Of a DNA stretch of 12,323 nucleotides, positions 1 through 7,540 are shown in pieces (position 1 is the first letter of the stretch; every line of letters begins with the position of its first letter). The stretch is taken from positions 1-12,323 of the forward strand of contig CALQCP020000043.1 in the NCBI GenBank assembly GCA_943329105.2. The letters run 5' to 3'. Source of the stretch: Chitinophaga pinensis. Lineage in GTDB: Bacteria; Planctomycetota; Phycisphaerae; Phycisphaerales; SM1A02. The translations under genes were made by a program, and so were the position numbers. Under the pieces are notes generated by a model. That model saw nothing but the letters and a program-made list of their open reading frames with translations. It did no database searches and was not told the DNA's origin.

Positions 1-753
1 ATGCCTTCGGCGCTTCTGAGTTTGCATCTTGTACCCGAGCTCTATGAAACGAAAGTGAGTCGTGCTGGCGCGACTTTCGGCGCGCGCGTGACGCTTGCAG
101 AGGTGCGCCGCGTGAGCGAGGACGTTGCCCCGGAGTTTGCGCAGTTCCTGAATCTCTTTGCATCGCCGCAGATAAAGAATGTTGCGACGCTGGTCGGCAA
201 CATTGCGAACGCATCGCCGATTGGAGACACGCTGCCGTTTCTTCTGATTGCAGGCGGCACAGTCCATGTCGCCGGGCGACCGGGTGGCAAGGGGCCGATT
301 CGCAAGCGATCGATTGCAATGACCGAGTTGTATCTTGGGTACAAGCAGCTTGCGCTTGAGCCGGGCGAAATCATTACCCACGTGTCGTTTCAGCGGACGC
401 CATCGCGCGAAGTGCTGCGGCTCTGCAAGGTTTCGCAGCGCAAGGATCTCGATATCAGCGCAGTTAGCGGGGCATTTGCGGTCACGCTCAGCACTGGGCG
501 TCGCGGGAAATCGGCGCCGTGTGTGACGTCCGCGCGGATCGCTTACGGCGGAGTTGCAGCGACGCCTGTCCGGATGCCAGACGCAGAGCAGGCGCTGTGC
601 GGCGAACTGACGCCGGAGCGCATTGAATCAGTAGCGCAACTGATCGCTGGATCAATTGCGCCGATCTCTGATGTGCGCGGCAGTGGCGCATACCGGCGCG
701 TCACCGCTGCAAATATCTTCCGACGCTTTGGCAACGAGGTACTCCGTGGCTGA
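1..753 (+). CDS. xdhA: Xanthine dehydrogenase FeS/FAD subunit, C-terminal part (5' truncated by window edge)
   Basis: This is the FAD-binding half of the small subunit of a bacterial xanthine dehydrogenase, which passes electrons from the molybdenum subunit through [2Fe-2S] clusters to FAD and NAD+. Visible residues 1-130 match the second half of the molybdopterin-dehydrogenase FAD domain, including the hallmark VGNIANASPIGD at about residues 65-76. Residues 137-247 match the CO-dehydrogenase flavoprotein C-terminal domain. The window happens to open on ATG, but the [2Fe-2S] domain and the first half of the FAD domain (usually about 200 residues or more) are missing, so this Met is almost certainly internal and the gene begins upstream. 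The stop at 751-753 overlaps the GTG start of xdhB, so the two are translationally coupled. Naming follows Rhodobacter capsulatus; in E. coli the letter xdhA denotes the molybdenum subunit. Confidence 0.9.
   Translation: MPSALLSLHLVPELYETKVSRAGATFGARVTLAEVRRVSEDVAPEFAQFLNLFASPQIKNVATLVGNIANASPIGDTLPFLLIAGGTVHVAGRPGGKGPIRKRSIAMTELYLGYKQLALEPGEIITHVSFQRTPSREVLRLCKVSQRKDLDISAVSGAFAVTLSTGRRGKSAPCVTSARIAYGGVAATPVRMPDAEQALCGELTPERIESVAQLIAGSIAPISDVRGSGAYRRVTAANIFRRFGNEVLRG
736..740 (+). promoter_or_regulatory. Ribosome binding site fixing the xdhB GTG start
   Basis: GAGGT lies five bases before GTG at 746-748. The frame is open back to an ATG at 656, but that codon lies deep inside xdhA and has no role in the family's N-terminus. 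The Shine-Dalgarno match therefore decides for GTG 746, giving an 8-base overlap (GTGGCTGA) with the xdhA stop. Confidence 0.7.
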
Positions 754-3226
754 GCACACCAGTCCTCCTGCTCGGCTTGCCGCGATCATTACTGATCAGG
801 GATCGGTGCCGCATGATTCGTCCACGACCCATGTCACGGGCAAGTCGGAATACATCGATGACCGCCCGATGCTGAAGGGCGAACTGCACTGCGGGCTGGT
901 GTACAGCCCATACGCGCGCGCGCGCATTCGCCACCTCGACACCGCGCCCGCGCTCGCTATTCCTGGCGTTGTGTGTGCTGTGACCGCCGCTGATGTGGCG
1001 CACAACGTTTGGGGCACCATCTTTCAAGATCAGCCGATCATTGCAGCATCCGAGGTGAACTTCGTTGGCGAAGTGGTGGCTGTGCTGGGTGCAGAAACCA
1101 AGGAAGCGCTCGCGACGGGTTTGGCTGCGGTTGTAGTGGAATGGGAGAAATTGCCTGCCATTCGCAGCGTGGCAGAAGCGGTGGCGGCGAAGAGTTTCAT
1201 CGGATCGGAACGCACGATCGCAACTGGTGACGCAGCGGCAGGGCTGGCGCGGTCGCCTCACCGCGTTGCGGGAACACTGGAAATCGGTGGCGCTGATCAC
1301 TTTTATCTTGAGAGCCAAGCGGCAGTGGTGTATCCGCGCGAGGATGGGCAGCTCGAAGTGCATTCCTCGACGCAGCATCCCACCGAGACACAACACGTGG
1401 TTGCAGAAGCGTGCGGCGTGCGATTCAGCGATGTGGTGTGCATTGCCAAGCGCCTGGGCGGCGGATTTGGCGGCAAGGAATCGCAGGCGGCCCCCATTGC
1501 TGCGTATGCCGCGTTGGTGGCGAAGCAGACTGGTCGCGCGGCGCGTCTTGTGCTTTCAAAGGACGATGACATGATCATCACCGGGAAGCGCAATCCTTTC
1601 CGGATTGAGTATCAGTGTGGCTTCGATACGGACGGTCGAATCATTGCGATGGACGCAATGTTGCATGCCGACGGCGGTGCGTATGCCGACCTTTCCACGG
1701 CGATCATGGAGCGCGCCATGTTGCACTGCGACAACGCGTATTTCATCCCGAATATGCGTGTGCGCGGGCAGGTGTGTCGCACCAATTTCCATCCACACAC
1801 TGCATTTCGTGGCTTCGGTGGCCCCAAGGGCGTTGCGCTCATTGAGTCCGTGATCGAAGATATTGCACGCATTGTTGGTCGCGACGCGCTTGATGTCCGC
1901 ATGTTGAATTGCTACGGGCCCGGCCAAGACATGACGCCTTATGGGCAGCGCGTGGAGGACAACCAGTTGCCGGAACTGTTCGCAACGCTCACGGAACGAT
2001 GCGCATACCGCGCGCGCCGCGCAGAAATTGCAGCGTGGAATAGTGACCGTGCGCGCAATCCGGACGGGCATCCGCGTGGACTTTCGCTGACGGCGGTGAA
2101 ATTTGGCATTTCGTTCACCACGCGCTTCTTGAATCAAGGCAACGCGCTCGTCAATCTTCATCGCGATGGAACTGTGCAGGTCTCAACCGGCGCAGTCGAG
2201 ATGGGGCAGGGCGTGAATACGCGCATTGCGGCAATCGTTGCCGAGCAGTTTGGGCTGCCGACCGACTCAGTCCGAATGATGCCGACATCGACAGAGAAGA
2301 ACGCGAACACATCGCCGACCGCTGCGTCGGCGGGCACCGATATCAATGGTGCCGCTGCGCTTCAGGCATGCGAGACGATTCGCGGGCGACTGTCTGCGCT
2401 GGCCATTCGCCTGCGATCAATTCCGCAGGAATCGTGGGCGGGAAAGACCGCCGCTCTTGGAACAATGCCGGAAATCACGGTGGGATCAGGAGTCAGTCCA
2501 CGTGGGACCGATGAGGAGCGCGTGGAGTTGAGCGACGGCGTGGTGACGGTGACGGATCGCTCTGGATCAGTGTTTTCCGTGGCCTTCGCAGCACTTGTAC
2601 GCGAGGCGTATCTCAATCGAATTTCCGTCAGTGAGTACGCGCATTACCGTATCCCTGACTTGGGATTCGACAAGCTCACTGGTAAGGGTAAAGCGTTCTT
2701 GTATTTCACGCAGGGCGTTGCAGCGAGTGAAGTGGAGCTTGATCGGCATACCGGCGAGGTCAAGGTACGGCGCGTCGACATTCTGATGGACATGGGTCGG
2801 CCGGTGAACCACGCGCTTGACATGGGGCAGGTCATGGGCGGCTTCGTGCAAGGTATGGGTTGGGTGACGACGGAACACTTGGTGTATGACGACAATGGCA
2901 AGTTGCTTTCCCATTCACCCAGCACGTACAAGATTCCGAACGTGCAGGACACCCCGCGCGTCTTCAATGCGGACCTGATATTTAACCATGGAAATACGGT
3001 GAATGTGCGCGGCTCGAAGGCGTCGGGCGAGCCTCCGCTCCTTCTATCGCTCTCAGTGTGGACCGCGGTGCGCGATGCGATCATGTCGGCGCGCAATCAT
3101 TCAACAACAGAAAATGTGCAACTTGTCCCGCTGGCAATTCCAGCCACCGCGGAGCGCGTGTTGCGCGGACTCTCGCCAGAATCATTCGCCACCTGGGATA
3201 CGCAAGAAGCAAGTGGTGTCCATTGA
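746..3226 (+). CDS. xdhB: Xanthine dehydrogenase molybdenum-binding catalytic subunit
   Basis: This subunit hydroxylates hypoxanthine and xanthine to urate at a molybdenum-molybdopterin centre. With the GTG start the protein has 826 residues, against about 780 in R. capsulatus XdhB. The active-site residues of the family are all present: GGGFGGKE ending at Glu245 (bovine Glu802), IMER with Arg323 (bovine Arg880), AFRGFGG at 353-359 with Phe357 (bovine Phe914), GISFT at 454-458 (bovine Phe1009/Thr1010), the cofactor-binding EMGQG motif, and GSKASGEPP with the catalytic base Glu762 (bovine Glu1261). The Glu245/Arg323 pair is the one that marks purine-oxidising members rather than aldehyde or CO oxidoreductases. 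The extra length is mainly a roughly 55-residue insertion after the helix that follows the EMGQG region. It is coupled to xdhA upstream and followed 16 bases later by xdhC. Confidence 0.96.
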   Translation: MAEHTSPPARLAAIITDQGSVPHDSSTTHVTGKSEYIDDRPMLKGELHCGLVYSPYARARIRHLDTAPALAIPGVVCAVTAADVAHNVWGTIFQDQPIIAASEVNFVGEVVAVLGAETKEALATGLAAVVVEWEKLPAIRSVAEAVAAKSFIGSERTIATGDAAAGLARSPHRVAGTLEIGGADHFYLESQAAVVYPREDGQLEVHSSTQHPTETQHVVAEACGVRFSDVVCIAKRLGGGFGGKESQAAPIAAYAALVAKQTGRAARLVLSKDDDMIITGKRNPFRIEYQCGFDTDGRIIAMDAMLHADGGAYADLSTAIMERAMLHCDNAYFIPNMRVRGQVCRTNFHPHTAFRGFGGPKGVALIESVIEDIARIVGRDALDVRMLNCYGPGQDMTPYGQRVEDNQLPELFATLTERCAYRARRAEIAAWNSDRARNPDGHPRGLSLTAVKFGISFTTRFLNQGNALVNLHRDGTVQVSTGAVEMGQGVNTRIAAIVAEQFGLPTDSVRMMPTSTEKNANTSPTAASAGTDINGAAALQACETIRGRLSALAIRLRSIPQESWAGKTAALGTMPEITVGSGVSPRGTDEERVELSDGVVTVTDRSGSVFSVAFAALVREAYLNRISVSEYAHYRIPDLGFDKLTGKGKAFLYFTQGVAASEVELDRHTGEVKVRRVDILMDMGRPVNHALDMGQVMGGFVQGMGWVTTEHLVYDDNGKLLSHSPSTYKIPNVQDTPRVFNADLIFNHGNTVNVRGSKASGEPPLLLSLSVWTAVRDAIMSARNHSTTENVQLVPLAIPATAERVLRGLSPESFATWDTQEASGVH

Positions 3227-3242
3227 CAATCGGTAGCTCACA

Positions 3243-4064
3243 ATGAGTTGTTCGATGCGTGAATATCTTCAACATGCAAGCGCACTCGCCGAGCGAGGCA
3301 CGGTCTTTGTCACGGTCACACTTGTTGAGCCTGAAGGGCACGTTCCGCAAGATATTGGGGCGAAAGCGATCATCACTGCGAGTGGACTTGCATGGGGAAC
3401 TGTCGGCGGCGGTCGGCTGGAGGCTCGCGCAATCACCCATGGGCAAGCGATGATCGCTCGCCAAGTTGCGGGCGCAATTCCTGCTGCTACGGTTCAGCCG
3501 GAGATTGTTCGATATGAACTTCTGCGTGACTTAAATATGGTTTGTGGCGGAGCTGCAACTTTGTTTTATGAAATCTCTGCGCTGCCGAATTGGAATATCG
3601 CACTCTTCGGTGCGGGGCATGTTGCGCAAGCGACACTTTCGCTTCTTTGCACATTTGAGTGCAGTTTGACCTGTATTGATCCACGCGATGAGTGGCTGGC
3701 GAAAATTTCGTCGCAGCCCAATGTGTACAAGGTGCTTATCGCGGAACCTGCGGAGTTTGTTTCGAAGTTGCCTGCAGGAACATTTTATCTTTGCATGTCG
3801 CAAGGTCATGCAACCGACTTGCCGATCGTGCGCGAAATTCTCCGGCGAGGTGACGCCGCATTCATCGGCGTCATCGGCAGCGAGCCAAAGTCGCGAACGC
3901 TGCGAAGCGCTCTTCTCAAAGAGGGATTTGATGAATCGATGGTTGAGCGAATTCATTGCCCGATCGGTCTGCCAATTGGATCAAATTCCCCGCCAGAAAT
4001 TGCAGTCAGCATCGCCGCACAACTTTTGCAGGAACGCGACGTGATCAGAAAAAGTGTTGTTTGA
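3243..4064 (+). CDS. xdhC: XdhC molybdenum cofactor chaperone/insertion protein
   Basis: XdhC binds the finished molybdenum cofactor, protects it while the terminal sulfido ligand is added, and hands it to the XDH large subunit; it is not part of the mature enzyme. The 273-residue protein shows the XdhC/CoxI N-terminal domain (about 10-75, with GTVGGGRLEA at 52-61) and a Rossmann-like C-terminal domain opening with LFGAGHVAQ at 121-129. It also has MSQGHATD at 185-192, IGVIGSEPK at 208-216 and CPIGLPIGS at 239-247. The GG-R-LE version lacks the cysteine of the related CoxI/CoxF branch, which supports a true XdhC. ATG 3243 has only a weak upstream purine run; Met5 at 3255 is an alternative start. 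It is third in the xdh operon, 16 bases after xdhB. Confidence 0.93.
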   Translation: MSCSMREYLQHASALAERGTVFVTVTLVEPEGHVPQDIGAKAIITASGLAWGTVGGGRLEARAITHGQAMIARQVAGAIPAATVQPEIVRYELLRDLNMVCGGAATLFYEISALPNWNIALFGAGHVAQATLSLLCTFECSLTCIDPRDEWLAKISSQPNVYKVLIAEPAEFVSKLPAGTFYLCMSQGHATDLPIVREILRRGDAAFIGVIGSEPKSRTLRSALLKEGFDESMVERIHCPIGLPIGSNSPPEIAVSIAAQLLQERDVIRKSVV

Positions 4065-4081
4065 TATGGCTCACACTCGAC

Positions 4082-4085
4082 GAGG
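4082..4085 (+). promoter_or_regulatory. Ribosome binding site for the TTG-started DUF3891-like gene
   Basis: GAGG sits six bases before TTG 4092-4094. The nearer ATG at 4066 is in another frame and meets a stop after ten codons. The next in-frame ATG (4125) would cut into the conserved W-x-x-x-QPDH motif. The TTG start therefore fits best. Confidence 0.55.
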
Positions 4086-4091
4086 CCCTCA

Positions 4092-5006
4092 TTGCTGAAG
4101 ACAAATCAAGACGGCAAGCTTTGGATGGTCACTCAGCCCGATCACAGTCAGATCGCTGGATTTATTGCTGCACACTGGGGCAACGCGCATTTCGCCCGTC
4201 CAGGATTTTTTTCTGCAGAAACCGTCGCGGATCCGGAGCGACTTCGCGCGGAAGTGATTCTCGCTATCGCTGAGCATGACAATGGTTGGTGGGAGTGGGA
4301 GGCGCTTCCTGATCTTTCCGCCGCAGATGGATTCCCAGCAGGTCTTGGCGAAGCACTGCAGAATCAACAAGCAGGAATTGATCGATGGCAAAGGGCACTC
4401 ACGAGATTTCCGCGTCGATCGCTTGTGAATCTTCTCATCAGTTCGCATGCGTATTGGTTTTATGCCGCGCGTGCACTGCAAAGTCCCGAACCTGCATTTA
4501 ATCATCCGCTCTTCTGGAAGGGCGCGCCTGAAAAACTTTGTGCTGGGAGTAATGAAGCGCTACTCGCTTTCATGGCTGAGTTGCAGAAGAAGCAACTTGG
4601 GTGGATCGAAGAACTTCGCGCAGATCCTGAAACGGCATCGTGGGTTGAACCTGCAAATCTTGCGCCGCTGCAGAGACTGATTCAGTTGTGTGATGGGATT
4701 TCGCTTGCGCTGTGTTCTGCCTTGATCCCTTCAAAAACTGGCGCTTCTAAAGGTCTTGGTGATGATTCCTATGAACTGCACGATGTTCCGCGCCGCAGTT
4801 GGATGGATCGCTGCACAATCACAGTCACCCCGCGAGGTGATCGAAGAATTGAACTGAATCCATATCCGTTTGATATCGACCCACTGCCTGTCGTAGTGCG
4901 GGTGCGAATCGTTGAATTGCCAGCGGAAAAGCCAGCGCACGTTCATTCGTGGTGGCACGCGTGCGTACCGCAGCACATCAAATTTCAGTTTGTGTCTGCG
5001 AAATGA
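4092..5006 (+). CDS. DUF3891-like protein with HD-type His/Asp residues, in the xdh operon
   Basis: I recognise this 304-residue protein as resembling the uncharacterised DUF3891 family; no reaction is established. Seen directly: LWMVTQPDH at 10-18, a conserved W-G at 29-30, EHDNGWWEWE at 61-70, SSHAYWF at 117-123, LCDGIS at 199-204, and a C-terminal beta-rich part with PYPF at 257-260. His18, His62-Asp63, His119 and Asp201 together resemble the H...HD...H...D ligand set of HD-domain metal-dependent phosphohydrolases, which is inference rather than a known property. It has no signal peptide or membrane segment, so it should be cytosolic. The start is TTG with a GAGG site. It lies 27 bases after xdhC on the same strand and ends 35 bases before the converging mogA. 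This suggests co-transcription with xdh and a role near purine breakdown or XDH maturation, with low certainty. Confidence 0.7.
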   Translation: MLKTNQDGKLWMVTQPDHSQIAGFIAAHWGNAHFARPGFFSAETVADPERLRAEVILAIAEHDNGWWEWEALPDLSAADGFPAGLGEALQNQQAGIDRWQRALTRFPRRSLVNLLISSHAYWFYAARALQSPEPAFNHPLFWKGAPEKLCAGSNEALLAFMAELQKKQLGWIEELRADPETASWVEPANLAPLQRLIQLCDGISLALCSALIPSKTGASKGLGDDSYELHDVPRRSWMDRCTITVTPRGDRRIELNPYPFDIDPLPVVVRVRIVELPAEKPAHVHSWWHACVPQHIKFQFVSAK

Positions 5007-5020
5007 TTTGAAAAGTGGGG

Positions 5021-5041
5021 TCGCGCGTGAAACAGGCGCGA
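5021..5041. terminator. Possible hairpin between the converging xdh and moeA-moaC-mogA operons
   Basis: TCGCGC (5021-5026) and GCGCGA (5036-5041) form a six-pair GC-rich stem around a nine-base loop in the 35-base gap between two convergent gene ends. On the - strand a short ACTTTTC run follows about six bases later; on the + strand there is no T-run. It could act weakly as the mogA-side terminator. Confidence 0.3.
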
Positions 5042-5614
5042 TCAATCCTTGTGATGGATGATTCGCCCCAGTCCCGAACCTGACCCATCTTGCCCGGTTG
5101 CGTCCAACTCTGGCCGGCCATCATCTTTGACATCGCCACGCAGCGTTTCGATCGCATGTGGAAGAATGTCTGCGATCGCCTCAAACATTTCGGTGCACCC
5201 GCGCGGTGATCCGGGCAGGGTGATCACCAGTGTGCGGTTGATTGTTCCTGCAATGCCGCGCGAAAGGAATGTGCGGGGCGTCTTCTGAAGGCAGCGCAGG
5301 CGCGAAAGGTCCATCAGGCCAGCGTGTTCGCGGTGCATGACGGTGCGGAGGGCTTCGGGGGTGATGTCGCGCGGCGCAAGGCCGGTGCCGCCAGTACTCA
5401 GAATCAGGTCAATGTGGCGCGATTCTTCTGACCAATGCGAAAAGAACTGAGCCAGCGCACCCATGTCATCCGGAAGGCACTCGGCGTGCACGATCGTGGC
5501 GGCGAGATACTTCGTTGCCAATGCCTGCAGTGTTGGACCCGATGTATCCACGGTATCGCCGCGTGAGCAGCGATCGCTGACAGTTAGGACGACTACGCGA
5601 GGGGCCGTGCTCAT
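5042..5614 (-). CDS. mogA: Molybdopterin adenylyltransferase MogA/MoaB-type
   Basis: MogA activates molybdopterin by attaching AMP, the step before MoeA inserts molybdate. The 190-residue protein is a single MoCF-biosynthesis domain: VVVLTVSDRCSRG (7-19) with the conserved Asp14, LSTGGTGLAPRD (72-83) with the phosphate-binding GGTG and Asp83, and LPGSPRG (133-139). These correspond to the MPT-binding loops and the two functional aspartates (Asp49 and Asp82 region) known for E. coli MogA. The last 30 residues are polar and look disordered (DGSGSG). The start codon shares ATGA with the moaC stop (5611-5614), so it is translated by coupling. The family does not separate MogA from MoaB cleanly by eye; MoaB-type members do the same job in many organisms. 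Confidence 0.9.
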   Translation of the reverse strand: MSTAPRVVVLTVSDRCSRGDTVDTSGPTLQALATKYLAATIVHAECLPDDMGALAQFFSHWSEESRHIDLILSTGGTGLAPRDITPEALRTVMHREHAGLMDLSRLRCLQKTPRTFLSRGIAGTINRTLVITLPGSPRGCTEMFEAIADILPHAIETLRGDVKDDGRPELDATGQDGSGSGLGRIIHHKD

Positions 5615-6165
5615 GCGCCTACTCGCTTGACTTGCTTTGTCGATGTGGCAGCAGCGCGAAAGTGACCGCTTCGACCGCCTACTTTCTCTAAGAGTCGAAC
5701 TCCTTCAATGACCATGGTTTGATCAATTGACTTGCCCATGTCGATGACGGTCAGTGCAGCGATTGATACCGCTGTCAGTGCTTCCATCTCAACGCCGGTT
5801 CGTGCGGTGACCTTTGCTTCGGCCCAGAGGTACACATGGTCGATGCATAGCTCTGCGCGTACATCAATGGAGTCGAGTGGCAACGAGTGACAGAGCGGAA
5901 TCAATTCATCGGTCCGCTTGGCGGCTTGTATTCCAGCGATTCGCGCCACAGCAAGCAGATCGCCTTTGGCAAGCGTGTTGTGGGCGATGCGTTCCACGAG
6001 CGCCGGCGAGATCCGCACGCGGGCTTCGGCCACGGCGCGGCGTTGCGTGACGGGTTTTGCGCCGACATCAACCATGGAAGCGCGACCGTGCGCATCAAGG
6101 TGCGATAGTGATGGTGATAAGGCTCGTGTCTTTACAGGGCGTTTCGTTGATTTCTTCTTTGCCAT
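5611..6165 (-). CDS. moaC: Cyclic pyranopterin monophosphate synthase MoaC
   Basis: MoaC converts the MoaA product (3',8-cyclo-GTP) to cyclic pyranopterin monophosphate, the first stable intermediate of molybdenum cofactor synthesis. All catalytic residues known from E. coli MoaC can be matched: Lys67 (LAKGD), the AAKRT motif at 81-85, His93 (PLCHSL), Glu126 and Glu128 (GVEMEALTA), and Asp142 and Lys145 (DMGK). SHLDAHGRASMVDVG at 21-35 is the usual N-terminal signature and LLEKVGGRSG the usual end. The protein carries a basic tail of about 18 residues before that signature. No other ATG, GTG or TTG between 6165 and the signature would remove it. There is no strong Shine-Dalgarno site. It lies 18 bases after moeA and overlaps mogA by four bases, so it is the middle gene of a moeA-moaC-mogA operon. 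Confidence 0.96.
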   Translation of the reverse strand: MAKKKSTKRPVKTRALSPSLSHLDAHGRASMVDVGAKPVTQRRAVAEARVRISPALVERIAHNTLAKGDLLAVARIAGIQAAKRTDELIPLCHSLPLDSIDVRAELCIDHVYLWAEAKVTARTGVEMEALTAVSIAALTVIDMGKSIDQTMVIEGVRLLEKVGGRSGHFRAAATSTKQVKRVGA

Positions 6166-6183
6166 CGCGGTTTCGTTCGTAGT

Positions 6184-7464
6184 TCAGTGCATCCATGGAT
6201 AGAAGGAATTTGGACCCGATGCGCTCTGGTTGGGCGGTACTTCTACAAACCCAGTGCTTGTTGCCGCGGCAGCGATATCGCCAGAGCTCTTCGTTGGCAG
6301 TAGGTGCAGTCGGCGTCCGCCGTCTGCAGTGACTCGCTCGCTGACAAGTCGAAACCACCACATGCCGAGTTGTGTACCGTCATCGCCATCAATGTGCAGG
6401 CGCGGCGCAGTGAAAGCACCTTGGGGAAATCCGGCAAGCTGCCCAAGCATGGGAATTCCGAGGCGGCGTGCCGTGACCATGACCGAGACCGGATTCCCCG
6501 GCAGGCCCAGGATCAGCCGTGGCGCCCGCGCGCCGGTGCGCGGCAGCACCGCCGCGAGCATGGGTCGCCCCGGCCGCTGGGGTAGACGGTGGAACACTGT
6601 GGCCGCACCAAGGCGTGAGACCACCTGCGGGACGTGGTCGTGATGGCCCATGGAGACGCCACCAGTCAGGATCACAGCGTCCGCTGATTCAAGCGCCGTT
6701 GCCAGTACCGCCGCAAGTACATCGGCATCGTCCGTGGCGTGCAGGTGTGCCACCACTTCGATCCACGACCGCGCGCCAAGGAGCGACGCAAGCACGCTCC
6801 CGTTGCTATCACGAATCTGCCACGGCGCGGGCGTTTGATCAGTTGTGACCAACTCATCGCCAGTAATGATGATCGCCACACGCACGCGACGATGGACGCA
6901 AACGCTGCTCGCGCCGAACGTGGCGAGCGCGCCGATGGCGGCCGCTCCAATGAGCGTTCCTGCGTGCAGAATTTCAGCACCTTTCGATGCGTTTTCACCC
7001 TGGCGGCGAATGAACGCGCCCGGCTGCACTGCGCTCGCGGCAATCTGTAGCAGCGCACATCCGTTGGCGATGCGGACATCTTCATGTCGCACCACGGCGT
7101 CTGCGCCGATTGGAATCGGCGCGCCGGTCACGATGCGGATTGCATGACCGGGCTGCATAGAAACTGGCGCGTGGCCGATACTCGCTTCGCTATCGGCGCC
7201 GGTCGCAACCGGCAGGCCAGTCGTCGAGGCCATTCCGTTCAGGTCCGCAACGCGCACCGCGAAACCGTCCATCGAACTCATGTCAAGCGCCGGGTTCGCG
7301 CGGTCGGCGTGCACTGCCTCAGCGAGCACTCGCCCCGATGATTGTGCCAGCGAAACCGATTCCGTCTCCAGAGGATCCAGATGCGCACACACAGCATCGA
7401 TCGCCGCGCTCGGCGACTGCGGCTCCGTTGGTGCGGCGATGGGGTTCGATGCTGTCATAAACAT
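6184..7464 (-). CDS. moeA: Molybdopterin molybdenumtransferase MoeA
   Basis: MoeA inserts molybdate into adenylylated molybdopterin to form active cofactor. The 426-residue length and domain order fit the family: N-terminal domains with SSMDGFAV (63-70) and IVTGAPIPIGAD (111-122), the central MoCF domain with TGDEL (201-205), GGVSMGHHD (268-276) and LPGNPVSVM, and a beta-rich C-terminal domain. Residues matching E. coli Asp59, Thr100, Glu188, Asp228 and Asp259 are kept (here Asp66, Thr113, Glu204, Asp245 or 246, Asp276). The Asp142 position is Asn158 (GEN rather than GED), and the three lysines of the WK-x3-KPGKP stretch are Arg293, Arg297 and Arg300. Met3 (7458) is an equally likely start, since GGA lies nine bases before it. 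It is first in the leftward operon and divergent from moaD. Confidence 0.94.
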   Translation of the reverse strand: MFMTASNPIAAPTEPQSPSAAIDAVCAHLDPLETESVSLAQSSGRVLAEAVHADRANPALDMSSMDGFAVRVADLNGMASTTGLPVATGADSEASIGHAPVSMQPGHAIRIVTGAPIPIGADAVVRHEDVRIANGCALLQIAASAVQPGAFIRRQGENASKGAEILHAGTLIGAAAIGALATFGASSVCVHRRVRVAIIITGDELVTTDQTPAPWQIRDSNGSVLASLLGARSWIEVVAHLHATDDADVLAAVLATALESADAVILTGGVSMGHHDHVPQVVSRLGAATVFHRLPQRPGRPMLAAVLPRTGARAPRLILGLPGNPVSVMVTARRLGIPMLGQLAGFPQGAFTAPRLHIDGDDGTQLGMWWFRLVSERVTADGGRRLHLLPTKSSGDIAAAATSTGFVEVPPNQSASGPNSFYPWMH

Positions 7465-7495
7465 GATTCCATCGATCGCGTGGGCTCAGGTGCAG

Positions 7496-7524
7496 GCGAT
7501 ATCGAATTGGATAACAAGGCGCAA
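7496..7524 (-). promoter_or_regulatory. Candidate promoter for moeA-moaC-mogA
   Basis: On the - strand TTGCGC and TATCGC are separated by 17 bases inside the 76-base divergent gap, giving a start point near 7489 and a leader of about 25 bases. Matches to consensus are only moderate, and the region overlaps the candidate moaD promoter. Confidence 0.25.
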
Positions 7525-7533
7525 TGTTACACT
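7507..7533 (+). promoter_or_regulatory. Candidate promoter giving a leaderless moaD-moaE transcript
   Basis: TTGGAT (7507-7512) and TACACT (7528-7533) are 15 bases apart. The hexamer TACACT ends seven bases before the moaD ATG at 7541, so the expected transcription start coincides with the start codon. No Shine-Dalgarno sequence lies at a usable distance; the only AAGG is about 20 bases upstream. The short -35/-10 spacing lowers confidence. Confidence 0.35.
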
Positions 7534-7540
7534 GTAAATC

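Noticed and set aside
656..745. Upstream ATG extension of xdhB by 30 residues
   Set aside because: The extension reads through the end of xdhA in another frame and has no family similarity; GTG 746 has a good ribosome binding site.
701..1396. Open frame of 231 codons on the - strand
   Set aside because: It lies antisense to well-supported xdhB with biased composition (Arg/His/Cys rich) and no domain.
1556..2161. Open frame of 201 codons on the - strand
   Set aside because: Antisense to the conserved molybdenum-binding part of xdhB; no start signal or family resemblance.
7465..7540. Moco riboswitch upstream of moeA or moaD
   Set aside because: The shared divergent gap is only 76 bases and shows no multi-stem structure large enough.
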